From Halorussus halophilus (lineage in GTDB: Archaea; Halobacteriota; Halobacteria; Halobacteriales; Haladaptataceae), in NCBI RefSeq assembly GCF_008831545.1, contig NZ_CP044526.1, positions 1 to 63,455 on the forward strand: a stretch of DNA of 63,455 nt. The letters are read 5' to 3'. Positions 38,061-47,339 of the stretch are shown one piece after another. A model generated the notes under the pieces. The model was not told where the DNA came from. It did not search any database and saw nothing but the letters and a program-made list of their open reading frames with translations. Every line of letters begins with the position of its first letter. The stretch's first letter is position 1. The position numbers and the translations under genes are program-made.

Positions 38061-38141
38061 AACTACGACAAAATAGACTGCAACTCAAAATAGAATACAA
38101 CCCGAAAATAGACTGCAATCCGAAAATAGGCCGCAAACCGG
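38061..38141 (-). repeat. Tandem 18-bp repeats carrying T tracts downstream of glmS
   Basis: On the glmS strand, about four copies of a unit like TTGCAGTCTATTTTCGGA follow the stop by 30-110 nt. Each copy has a TATTTT core. Archaeal transcription ends at U-rich stretches, so this looks like an array of terminators between glmS and the origin. Confidence 0.6.
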
Positions 38142-38170
38142 ATGGTCGAAACAACGCGTCGGGGAGCCGT

Positions 38171-40000
38171 CTACTCGACGGTGACGCTCTTCGCCAAGTT
38201 CCGCGGCTTGTCGATGGGACGGCTCAATTGGTCCGCAGCGTAGTACGACACCAGCTGAAGCTGGACGTTGGCCAACAGTCCAGCCCAGACCGGGTGCGTG
38301 TCCGGCACCACGAGGTGTTCGTCCGCGATCGACGCCGCCTCGTGACCTTCCGGTGCGACCGCGACGAGCGGGGCACCCCGAGCTTGTGCTTCTTCGGCGT
38401 TCTTCCGGGTCTTCTTGTCCTGCTCTTCGTCACCCGTGAAGATAGCGAACACTGGCGTGTCCTGTGTGACGAGTGCGAGCGGGCCGTGTTTCAGCTCGCC
38501 GGACGCGAACCCTTCGGCGTGTTCGTAGGTGATCTCCTTGAACTTCAGCGCGCCTTCCTTCGCGACCGAGTTCGCCATTCCTCGCCCGATGAAGAAGTAC
38601 GCGTCACTGTCGCGGTACTTCCGGGAGAGTTCTTCGGCTTTGTGCCGGTCGAGTATCTCGCTGATACCGTCGGGCAGTTCGTGGAGTGCCGAGAGGTACT
38701 CCGTGACGTCGTCGCGAGTGTCGGCGTCCGGTACGTCTTCGGTGAGTCGGTGCGCGAGCAGCGACAGCGCGACCGCTTGCGAGGAGAACGTCTTCGTCGC
38801 GGCGACGCCGATTTCCGGACCGGCGCGGATGAACAGCGCTTCGTCGGCCTCGCGTGCGGCAGTCGAACCGACGACGTTGGTCACCGTGACCGTCGAGGCA
38901 CCCTTATCCTGAGCGCGCCGGAGTGCGCCGAGCGTGTCGGCAGTTTCACCACTCTGGGTGACTGCGATGACGAGGGTCTGCTCGTCGATGGGGCCAGACG
39001 AGAGTTCGTACTCGTTCGCGCGGTGAACCTCGGCTCGGACACCCGCCTGCTTCAGCGACTGTGCGCCGTACAGCGCGGCGTGGTACGACGTGCCACAGGC
39101 GACTAGTTGGACCTCGCGCACGTCCTCGAAGATTCCGTCCGGGAAGTCTTCGAGGTCCACGGTACCTTCGACGGGGTCGATGCGCCCGTCGATGGTGTTC
39201 GACAGCGCCGTCGGTTGGGTGTCGATTTCCTTCAGCATGAAGTGGTCGTAGCGACCCTTCCCGGTCTCTTCGGGGTCCCAATCGACTCTCTCGATTTCAC
39301 GCTCGACGACGTTGCCTTCGAGGTCGGTCACCGTCAAGTCGTCCGGCCGAGCGATGACCACGTCGCCGTCTTCGAGGAACGCGACTTCGTCCGTGTATTC
39401 GAGGAAGGCGGGCACGTCGCTCGCGAGGAAGTACTCGCCTGCTTCTTCGTCCTGTCCCAGCACGAGCGGCGACCCCTGTCGCGCGGCGTAGACGACATCT
39501 TCGTCGTCCACGAGCGCGGCGACGGCGTAGCTACCTTCCAGCTCTTCGACGGCTTTCCGGAACGCGGTCTCGCTGTCGCCGGTCTCTTCGAGGTACTCCT
39601 CCATCAAGTGGGGGATGACCTCGGTGTCGGTGTCGCTCGTGAACTCCCGACCCTTCGCCTGTAGCTCCTCGCGGAGCGTGTCGTAGTTCTCGATGACGCC
39701 GTTGTGGACGACCGCGACGTTCGTCGTCGAGGTACTGTGCGGGTGGGCGTTCTCGTCGGTCGGCGGGCCGTGGGTACTCCAACGGGTGTGACCGATACCG
39801 ACGTTACCTTTCGGCTGGCGCTCGCGGAGGTCGGTGGCGAGGTCTTCGACGCGCCCCGACTGCTTGTGAATCTTGATGCCGTGACCGTTCTGGACCGCGA
39901 CACCTGCCGAGTCGTAGCCTCGATATTCGAGGTTTTCGAGGCCCGTCAGGAGGGTATCGACGGAATCGCCGTTTCCGACGCGTGCGATGATGCCACACAT
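38171..40000 (-). CDS. glmS: Glutamine-fructose-6-phosphate aminotransferase (isomerizing)
   Basis: 609 aa from the ATG at 40000, where MCGIIARVGN puts the glutaminase nucleophile at Cys2. Residues 1-220 are the class II glutaminase (GHTRWSTHG). Two SIS domains follow (CGTSYHAAL, VTQSGETADT, ending KPRNLAKSVTVE). It makes glucosamine-6-P from fructose-6-P and glutamine, the first step to UDP-GlcNAc. A 17-bp sequence upstream (40106-40122) recurs upstream of the asparagine-synthase-like gene at 57.7 kb. Its 3' side faces the origin. Confidence 0.97.
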   Translation of the reverse strand: MCGIIARVGNGDSVDTLLTGLENLEYRGYDSAGVAVQNGHGIKIHKQSGRVEDLATDLRERQPKGNVGIGHTRWSTHGPPTDENAHPHSTSTTNVAVVHNGVIENYDTLREELQAKGREFTSDTDTEVIPHLMEEYLEETGDSETAFRKAVEELEGSYAVAALVDDEDVVYAARQGSPLVLGQDEEAGEYFLASDVPAFLEYTDEVAFLEDGDVVIARPDDLTVTDLEGNVVEREIERVDWDPEETGKGRYDHFMLKEIDTQPTALSNTIDGRIDPVEGTVDLEDFPDGIFEDVREVQLVACGTSYHAALYGAQSLKQAGVRAEVHRANEYELSSGPIDEQTLVIAVTQSGETADTLGALRRAQDKGASTVTVTNVVGSTAAREADEALFIRAGPEIGVAATKTFSSQAVALSLLAHRLTEDVPDADTRDDVTEYLSALHELPDGISEILDRHKAEELSRKYRDSDAYFFIGRGMANSVAKEGALKFKEITYEHAEGFASGELKHGPLALVTQDTPVFAIFTGDEEQDKKTRKNAEEAQARGAPLVAVAPEGHEAASIADEHLVVPDTHPVWAGLLANVQLQLVSYYAADQLSRPIDKPRNLAKSVTVE

Positions 40001-40105
40001 TAGTGGCACACCCCCGTGACGCGCAGCGGCGAATTTCGACCAGACGTTGCGTTCTGCGTCGTGGTCGTAGCGTTGTTTTCGACCATACACCAATTACTGT
40101 CTCCT

Positions 40106-40122
40106 GGTTCCCTTACTATAGG
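40106..40122 (-). promoter_or_regulatory. 17-bp motif shared with 57898-57914
   Basis: GGTTCCCTTACTATAGG occurs identically at both places, about 105 and 175 bp upstream of minus-strand genes (glmS and the asparagine-synthase-like gene). Read on the gene strand it contains CTATAGTAAGGG, which may be a TATA-type promoter or a shared operator. Confidence 0.5.
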
Positions 40123-40363
40123 CCATATAAGGCGTTTCTACAGCGAAATTAAGTTATCGAACAGTGTGCGACAGTGGGATTAGCCGGGTTCTAACAACGG
40201 GGAACTGAAAGAGAGTTGAGAATGTCTATCATTTCGACGGCGAGATAGCGGTCTGTTCGGCAGTCGAGCGACACCCCGACTTTTCGGCGAACTAGCAGGA
40301 GGTCACAGGAGCGCACAACTACTCGGTGCAGAATCAGTCAGTGTACGACCAGTCCGCGAAGAA

Positions 40364-40477
40364 CCAGACCACGTGTAGACCAATCAGTCCACGTCGTAGA
40401 CCAATCAGACCACGTTGTAGACCAACCAAACCACGTAGACCAATCAGTACCAGACCACCAAGACTACGTAGACCAGT
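40364..40477. repeat. 21-bp tandem repeat array
   Basis: Four to five imperfect copies of a unit like ACCACGTYGTAGACCAATCAG. Spacing is two helical turns. No ORF is supported. Confidence 0.75.
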
Positions 40478-40511
40478 ATCACCGCGCGTAGGCGCGTCGA
40501 AACAACAGAAC

Positions 40512-40608
40512 GGGCTCGATAGACACAGCGGACATCGGTAGATACAACGAACGTCGATAGACACCATGGGCGTCGAGAGAAGCGATTGACGTCGAGAGAA
40601 ACGACAGC
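40512..40608. repeat. 19-20-bp tandem repeat array
   Basis: Five imperfect copies of a unit like ACGTCGATAGACACCATGG, directly after the 21-bp array and different in sequence. It ends 57 bp before the stop of the DUF7344 gene. Confidence 0.7.
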
Positions 40609-40664
40609 GTAGCTGCGAGCGCGTGTGAGCAACGTTCCTCGGCACCCCGGCCCCGAAGGCGAAC

Positions 40665-41258
40665 TTACGCGAACTGCTCGGACTCGGACACCAACTGCGC
40701 GACGGTCACCAACGCGAACATGGTGAAGATGACGACGCCCGTCTGGAAGCCCGAGAGCATCCCGATAGTCGGTAGATTGCTTGCGGAACTGACCAACAGG
40801 ACCATCCCGATGACCGAGACACCCAGCTGGTACGAACTCCACTGGACCTCTTCGTCGGCGTCTTCGTCGGCGATTCGCTCGGTGTCCAGGTAGCGCTGAA
40901 GTTCGTCGGCCAGCGGCGTCCGCTCGACGATGCCTCGACTCTGGTTGTAGTTGATGATGCCTTCCTCGTCCAGTTTCGGCAGGTGCGTCTGGTAGAGCGC
41001 GATGTAGACGCGCTGGCACTCGTCGGAGGTCAGTGCTTGGAGCGTCGTATCGTGTTCCCACGCGGCGACCTGTTCGGCCATCTCCCGCATCGCTACCGGC
41101 CCCTCGACCCCTTGCAGATACCGTAGTACGTCGCGTCGGCGCTGATTCTGGAGCAGGTGGAAGACGTCGTCCTTCGTTAGTTGCTCGTCTTCGTCCGCTG
41201 GTCCGCTTCCCGCCCCGAGGTCAGACGGTGTGTCCGTCTGTTGCTCTGTTGCGTTCAT
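40665..41258 (-). CDS. DUF7344-type winged-helix membrane protein, second copy
   Basis: 197 aa from the ATG at 41258. Shares long near-identical blocks with 11153-11743 (VFHLLQNQRRRDVLRYL, AAWEHDTTLQALTSDE, HLPKLDEEGIINYNQSR). Two C-terminal hydrophobic segments differ more. The conserved part is a winged helix, so a membrane-associated transcription regulator is likely. The two copies probably arose by duplication, and this one stands near glmS and the glycan genes. Confidence 0.85.
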   Translation of the reverse strand: MNATEQQTDTPSDLGAGSGPADEDEQLTKDDVFHLLQNQRRRDVLRYLQGVEGPVAMREMAEQVAAWEHDTTLQALTSDECQRVYIALYQTHLPKLDEEGIINYNQSRGIVERTPLADELQRYLDTERIADEDADEEVQWSSYQLGVSVIGMVLLVSSASNLPTIGMLSGFQTGVVIFTMFALVTVAQLVSESEQFA

Positions 41259-41728
41259 TGTTCGTACTACTAACTTCCACGAATATCCAATAAACAAGCT
41301 CGCCTGTCCCAACGATTGCAAATCGTTGTGGTTTCGAGCCTTCAATTTATCACACTCCAAAATCTATCTCTAAATGGACCTTACGAGAGTGCTTATTTCG
41401 TTGGGGGCTGCAAAAACTGGCATTCACCACGAGAAAATCAGGTTGGTGTGAAATGAAATTGATATTAGCGGGTGGCAAAACCACTGAAACAGCGGCGAGA
41501 ACCGATTTTAGCGACCGACCCCGAACGGTCGCTTCGTCCGGTACCGTCGTCGCCGTCGATGACTGTTCTTGCACTGCACGCTTCGAGGGACGAGAACGAG
41601 ACCGAACAAGAGACCTACGAGAAGCGGACGAACGGAGCGAACTGCCGTGGCAGCAGACGGAGAGAACGGAGAGAGTGGTGTGGCGCCCCACCTGCCGCTG
41701 ATGGACGCGAGTGTCGCGTGGAGAATTC
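41259..41728. other. Spacer, nothing supported
   Basis: Several frames cross this stretch, but none has acidic haloarchaeal composition or a clear start. TATA-like TCAATTTATCACAC near 41342 may serve the DUF7344 gene. Confidence 0.5.
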
Positions 41729-43053
<1,325 letters not shown>

Positions 43054-43054
<1 letters not shown>

Positions 43055-43209
43055 CAGTGTTCACCTGCGACTTCCGGCTCGGTTTCGTAACTCTCTGGCT
43101 CGGGTTCTTCACTCGTGTCCGTGCCGCGTCGCGCGTACAGCGCGCCGACGGCGACGAGTGCGAGTAGTGCTGCACCCGGCTTCGAGACGATTTTGCTTCG
43201 TAGGTTCAT
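43054..43209 (-). CDS. 51-residue single-helix membrane protein coupled to the dehydrogenase
   Basis: MNLRSKIVSKPGAALLALVA, then VGALYARRG and an acidic tail ending EPEVAGEH (read directly from the sequence). One short hydrophobic helix with basic N side and acidic C-terminal tail. The TGA and the next ATG overlap (TGATG), so it is translationally coupled with the dehydrogenase. Possibly a membrane tether or small subunit. No family recognised. Confidence 0.7.
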
Positions 43210-43606
43210 GGTTCCCCTCCGCAGAGCCAGTCTCTGCGGCGTTGTTGATATCCACGAGTTCTCGGGCTTTGGTTATAGGCGAGATAAGAAGCTGCTTACA
43301 CCCTGTGTAAGGGTTCGTCGGCGGTTCTATCCACTGGATAACTCAGCATTTCGACTGTTCGAGGGGGTGGTAGCCGGATAGATTCGAATCGGCGGCGAGT
43401 CGTCCCCGTCCGTCGATATGGTGCGTCTCTGGGGGGCCTTCTCACCAGTTTCGGACCGTTCGGCCGTGTTACGGCCCCTTACCCGCTCTATAATAAAGCC
43501 TCGTCCTACCCTTCGATGAAACGAACGACCACAGTCGCCCGGCGGTCCACCGGGGCCGCTGGGCGTCGAGGGGACCGCACCGGCCGACTATCGCCGGAGG
43601 AGACCA
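43210..43606. promoter_or_regulatory. Divergent promoter region of the glycan operon
   Basis: CTCTATAATAAAGCC near 43488-43501 is a good TATA element for the rightward operon. A GGAGGAG ribosome-binding site stands just before the ATG at 43607. Nothing else seen. Confidence 0.6.
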
Positions 43607-44101
43607 ATGTCACAGGACCACACCCAGTCCGGGAGTGAGACCGTCGAGGAAGTACCGCGGCCCACCATATCGAGTGGCGAATCGCCGACGTCGAACGTGA
43701 CCGCAGTGACGGTCAACACGCTCGCCCGCGCGGGCAAACATCCCGCGAGTAGTCGCGTGCTCGTCGTCGGACTACGCGACCCGGACACTGGGAACGACGC
43801 CCACGTTCGGACCATCGTAGAGTGTCTCGACAAGGAGGGCGTCGAGGTGGTCGGCTACGACCGCAGACTCGACGCGGAAGCTACTGCGAGCCTCGACGTC
43901 GAGATACAGGACTCGCTCTCGTTGGACGACTTCGACGGCGTCATCCTGACGACGCCGGACCCTGCCTGTACGACCGACGAACTGGATTCGATGGCGACCG
44001 CGCTCTGTGGTCATCCAATCGTGGTAGACTTGACGGGCTCTATCGACGTGCGAGCGGCCGCAGAGCATGGAATCACCGCGGTCTCCTACTGGGGGGTCTG
44101 A
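43607..44101 (+). CDS. Stand-alone UDP-sugar dehydrogenase C-terminal-domain protein
   Basis: 164 aa. Residues 30-164 align with the C-terminal domain of the dehydrogenase at 41729: VNTLARAGKHPASSRVLVVGL matches its LKALNKSGKVPRQSRLLVMGL, and LSLDDFDGVILTTPD matches LALEDYDGVILGTNH. No NAD-binding or catalytic domain is present, so it cannot be a dehydrogenase. It could bind a UDP-sugar or pair with the full enzyme as a regulator (inference). It is the first gene of the operon, and its stop touches the ATG of the next gene. Confidence 0.8.
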   Translation: MSQDHTQSGSETVEEVPRPTISSGESPTSNVTAVTVNTLARAGKHPASSRVLVVGLRDPDTGNDAHVRTIVECLDKEGVEVVGYDRRLDAEATASLDVEIQDSLSLDDFDGVILTTPDPACTTDELDSMATALCGHPIVVDLTGSIDVRAAAEHGITAVSYWGV

Positions 44102-45232
44102 ATGTACCGAGACCACACCATCGGCGTCGTCGTCCCCGCGTACAACGAGGAAGGCCACGTCGCCGACGTACTGGACGAGGTTCCGGAGTTCGTGGACCGC
44201 GTCTTCGTCGTGGACGACGCTTCGACGGACGATACGTGGGCCGAAATCAACGAGTACGCCAAGTCGGTCAACCCCGGCGAGTCGGCCGCGGAGGACGAGG
44301 ACGAAGCCACAGACGGCGACGAATCGGCCGAAGCGGTGGTCGCCGACGGCGGAGCTACGGTCGCCGACGCTAGCACCGCGACCACTGAGAGCGGGGCGGC
44401 CGACACCGGTCCCGAAATCGTCCCGATTCGCCACGAGACGAATCAGGGGGCAGGCGGCGCGCTCAAGACTGGCTACATTCGCGCACGCGACGAGGGGATG
44501 GAGGTCACGGTCACTATCGACGCCGACGGCCAGATGGACCCGGACATCATGGACCGCTTCTTGGACCCCATCGTCTCCGGCGAGGCCGACTACACGAAGG
44601 GGAATCGATTTGCGAACCCCGACTACCGCGAGGAGATGCCCGAGTTCCGGCAAGTCGGCAACCAGATTCTGACCTACCTCACTCGAATTGCGAGTGGGTA
44701 CTGGCGGATGGCCGACCCGCAGAACGGCTACACAGCCATCTCCATCGAGGCGCTCTGGGCCATCGAAATCGAGGAGATGTACGAGTACTACGGCTACTGC
44801 AACGACGTCCTCGTCAAACTCAACGCCAAGGGGATGACCGTCGCGGACGTGCCGATGCCCGCCAAGTACGGCGACGAGGAGAGCAGCATCACCTACAGCG
44901 AGTACATCCCGAAGGTGTCGGGAATGTTGCTTCGCAACTTCTTCTGGCGACTGAAGGAGCGCTACAGTCCGACCGACACTACGCCGCTGGCGTACGCGAC
45001 TGGAACTCTCTTCGGCCTCCTCGCGCTCCGTTCGGGCGGTGCCGCACTCGCCTCCTTCGTCGGCGAGAACGACACCGCCGACGGAGCGGCAGAGTCGGCC
45101 TCCGAGGGCTCGGTTTCAGATTCGAACTCGGCGGGGTCGATGCTCAAACGACTGTTCGTCGGCGTGTTCGCCGTCCTCGCCGGAATGGTGCTGGACAGAC
45201 GAGCCAACGAGGACCGGGAGGCCCACCAATGA
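44102..45232 (+). CDS. Family 2 glycosyltransferase (dolichol-phosphate-sugar-synthase type) with acidic insertion
   Basis: 376 aa. IGVVVPAYNEEGHV and VVDDASTDDT open a GT-A domain, and TIDADGQMDPD is the DxD motif. Between the two, about 60 residues of acidic, Ala-rich low-complexity sequence (AAEDEDEATDGDESAEA...) interrupt the fold before IRHETNQGAGGALKTG. After the catalytic domain come one or two hydrophobic segments (residues 300-320 and 350-365), so it is membrane-bound. It probably charges a lipid carrier with a sugar. Its stop overlaps the next start by 4 bp. Confidence 0.88.
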   Translation: MYRDHTIGVVVPAYNEEGHVADVLDEVPEFVDRVFVVDDASTDDTWAEINEYAKSVNPGESAAEDEDEATDGDESAEAVVADGGATVADASTATTESGAADTGPEIVPIRHETNQGAGGALKTGYIRARDEGMEVTVTIDADGQMDPDIMDRFLDPIVSGEADYTKGNRFANPDYREEMPEFRQVGNQILTYLTRIASGYWRMADPQNGYTAISIEALWAIEIEEMYEYYGYCNDVLVKLNAKGMTVADVPMPAKYGDEESSITYSEYIPKVSGMLLRNFFWRLKERYSPTDTTPLAYATGTLFGLLALRSGGAALASFVGENDTADGAAESASEGSVSDSNSAGSMLKRLFVGVFAVLAGMVLDRRANEDREAHQ

Positions 45233-46329
45233 GAGTCGTCGTCACCATCCAGCATCCGGCGCACGTCCACTTCTTCAAGCACGCCATCCGCGAACTGGAG
45301 GCCCAAGACCACGAGGTCCACGTCTTCGCGCGCGAGAAGGAGATGGCTATCGACCTGCTGGAGACCTACGACATCGACTACGAGGTACTGGCAGGCGAGT
45401 CGGACTCGCTGGCGTCGCTGGCGATGGTGCAGGCGACTTACGAGGCAAAACTGCTTCGGCGTGCGCGCAAAATCGACCCGGACGTCATCACCGCAATCGG
45501 CGGCGTCGCGGCGTCCCACGTCGCGAAAGTGACCGACGCGAAGTCGGTCGTCTTCTACGACACCGAACACGCCGAACTCATCCAGCAACTCGCCTACCCG
45601 TTCGCGGACGCCGTCTTCACGCCGGACTGCTTCCGTCGCGAGGTCGAGGCCCCGCACGTCCGGTACGCGGGCTACCACGAACTCGCCTACCTCCACCCCG
45701 ACCGATTCGACCCGGACCCTTCGGTCTTGGACGATCTCGGTGTCGAAGTCGGGGACGACGAGCAACTCGTCGTCTGCCGACTGGTCGAGTGGGGTGCCTC
45801 TCACGACGTGGGCAACGGCGGATTCGACGACATCGAAGACGTCGTCTCGCAACTCGAAGACGCGGGTGGGAAGGTCCTCATCACCGCAGAGGGCGACCTG
45901 CCAGAGTCGCTCGAATCCTACCAAGTCTCGGTCGCGCCCGAGCGGATGCACGACCTACTCGCGCACGCCGACCTGTTCGTCGGCGAGGGGGCGACGATGG
46001 CCGCCGAGAGCGCGGTGCTGGGCACTCCGGCAGTGTACGTCAACACGCTCTCGATGGGCTACACCGACGAACTCGAAGACTACGGTCTGCTCTACCACTT
46101 CGATGGCGAGGAGCGCCACCAGCGCGGACTCCATCAGTCCGTCGAGATACTGGAGCGCGAAGCACCGACGTTCTGGGAGGGCCGCCGCGAGTCGATGCTG
46201 GCGGACAAGACGGACGCGCCGGACATGATTCTCCGGGCTATCGAGACTGTCGTGCCCGAGGACGTGGCTCTCCGCGAGGAGGCCCGCCTTCGTAGAGAGG
46301 CCCGCCGCGAGGAGGTGACGACTACGTGA
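45229..46329 (+). CDS. DUF354 / UDP-GlcNAc 2-epimerase-like GT-B protein
   Basis: 366 aa. IQHPAHVHFFKHAIRELE at the start and GEGATMAAESAVLGTPAVY in the C-terminal half match the DUF354 family, which has the GT-B fold shared by 2-epimerases and glycosyltransferases. The second motif is the nucleotide-sugar site. It could be a glycosyltransferase or epimerase. It is coupled by 4-bp overlaps to genes on both sides, so it belongs to one glycan pathway. Confidence 0.85.
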   Translation: MRVVVTIQHPAHVHFFKHAIRELEAQDHEVHVFAREKEMAIDLLETYDIDYEVLAGESDSLASLAMVQATYEAKLLRRARKIDPDVITAIGGVAASHVAKVTDAKSVVFYDTEHAELIQQLAYPFADAVFTPDCFRREVEAPHVRYAGYHELAYLHPDRFDPDPSVLDDLGVEVGDDEQLVVCRLVEWGASHDVGNGGFDDIEDVVSQLEDAGGKVLITAEGDLPESLESYQVSVAPERMHDLLAHADLFVGEGATMAAESAVLGTPAVYVNTLSMGYTDELEDYGLLYHFDGEERHQRGLHQSVEILEREAPTFWEGRRESMLADKTDAPDMILRAIETVVPEDVALREEARLRREARREEVTTT

Positions 46330-47339
46330 AGGCACTACAGCTTACGACGACGCCGCGACCGTTCTTCGACCAACAGGTCGCGGCCCTCGAAGAGAGAGGC
46401 ATCGAATGCGAGACGCTCTCCGTGCCGCGAACTGGCGACGACGGCCGCTCGCCGGACGACTACCTGCGGTACCTCCCGCAGGTCCTCGGCGAGTCTGCCG
46501 ACTACGACCTCGTCCACGCGAACTACGGACTGGTCGCGCCGTACGCGCTCGGTGCCGCCCGCCGAGCAGGTGCGCCGCTAGTCATCACCTTCTGGGGAAC
46601 CGACCTGATGGGACCGACGTGGCTTCGGCGACTCAGCACCGCCACCGCGAAGTTCGCGGACGGTGTCGTCCTGCCCAGTCGGGCGATGGACGCCCACCTC
46701 GACGACGACTACACCTACGTCCCGTTCGGGGTCGATACCGACATGTTCCGACCGATTCCGCGCGACGAGGCCCGCGAGCGCGTCGGGTGGTCCGACGAGG
46801 AGTACTCCGTCCTCTTCCCCTACGACACCGACCGTCCGGAGAAGGACTACGAGCGCGCGAAGAAAGTGGTCACCCAAAGCGGTCCCGACGCCGAACTGCG
46901 GACGATTTCAGGTGTCGAGTACGAGGAGATGCCCTACTACATGAACGCCGCAGACGCCCTGATCGTGACTTCCGAGCGCGAGAGCGGTCCGATGGTCGTC
47001 AAGGAGGCCGCCGCCTGCAACGTCCCGGTCGTCTCGACGGACGTCGGATTCGTCCGTGAGACCATCGAAGGCGTCGAAGGCTCGGCGGTCTGCACGACCG
47101 ACGAGGAACTCGTCGCAGGTCTCGAAACTGCGTTCGACGCCGAGCGCTCGGACGGTCGCGACTCGATACCCTGCCTGAGCGTCAATGCGATGGGCGACCG
47201 ACTCGCGGGGCTGTACGACCGCGTTTGCAGCGGTGCGGATGCGGGCGTGGATGTGAGTGCGGGAGCAGGTTCGAGTGCAGATGTGGATGCGGATGCGAGT
47301 CCAGGTGCGGCAGCAGGAGGTGGCCACCGTGGGAATTAG
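46326..47339 (+). CDS. Family 1 (GT-B) glycosyltransferase
   Basis: 337 aa with a GTG start overlapping the previous stop. VHANYGLVAPYALGAARRAG and FWGTDLMG are N-domain motifs. SERESGPMVVKEAAACNVPVV is the donor-binding C-domain motif with Glu-x7-Glu spacing. The last 35 residues are a low-complexity A/G/D/S tail from a GCN-rich direct repeat, perhaps recently extended. It overlaps the next gene by 11 bp. Confidence 0.88.
   Translation: MKALQLTTTPRPFFDQQVAALEERGIECETLSVPRTGDDGRSPDDYLRYLPQVLGESADYDLVHANYGLVAPYALGAARRAGAPLVITFWGTDLMGPTWLRRLSTATAKFADGVVLPSRAMDAHLDDDYTYVPFGVDTDMFRPIPRDEARERVGWSDEEYSVLFPYDTDRPEKDYERAKKVVTQSGPDAELRTISGVEYEEMPYYMNAADALIVTSERESGPMVVKEAAACNVPVVSTDVGFVRETIEGVEGSAVCTTDEELVAGLETAFDAERSDGRDSIPCLSVNAMGDRLAGLYDRVCSGADAGVDVSAGAGSSADVDADASPGAAAGGGHRGN

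Larger units (their letters stand above)
40001..40664. other. Spacer with promoter and two tandem-repeat arrays
   Basis: No gene. It contains the glmS promoter region (CCATATAAGG near 40122-40131 and the 17-bp motif) and two short tandem arrays listed separately. Confidence 0.7.
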
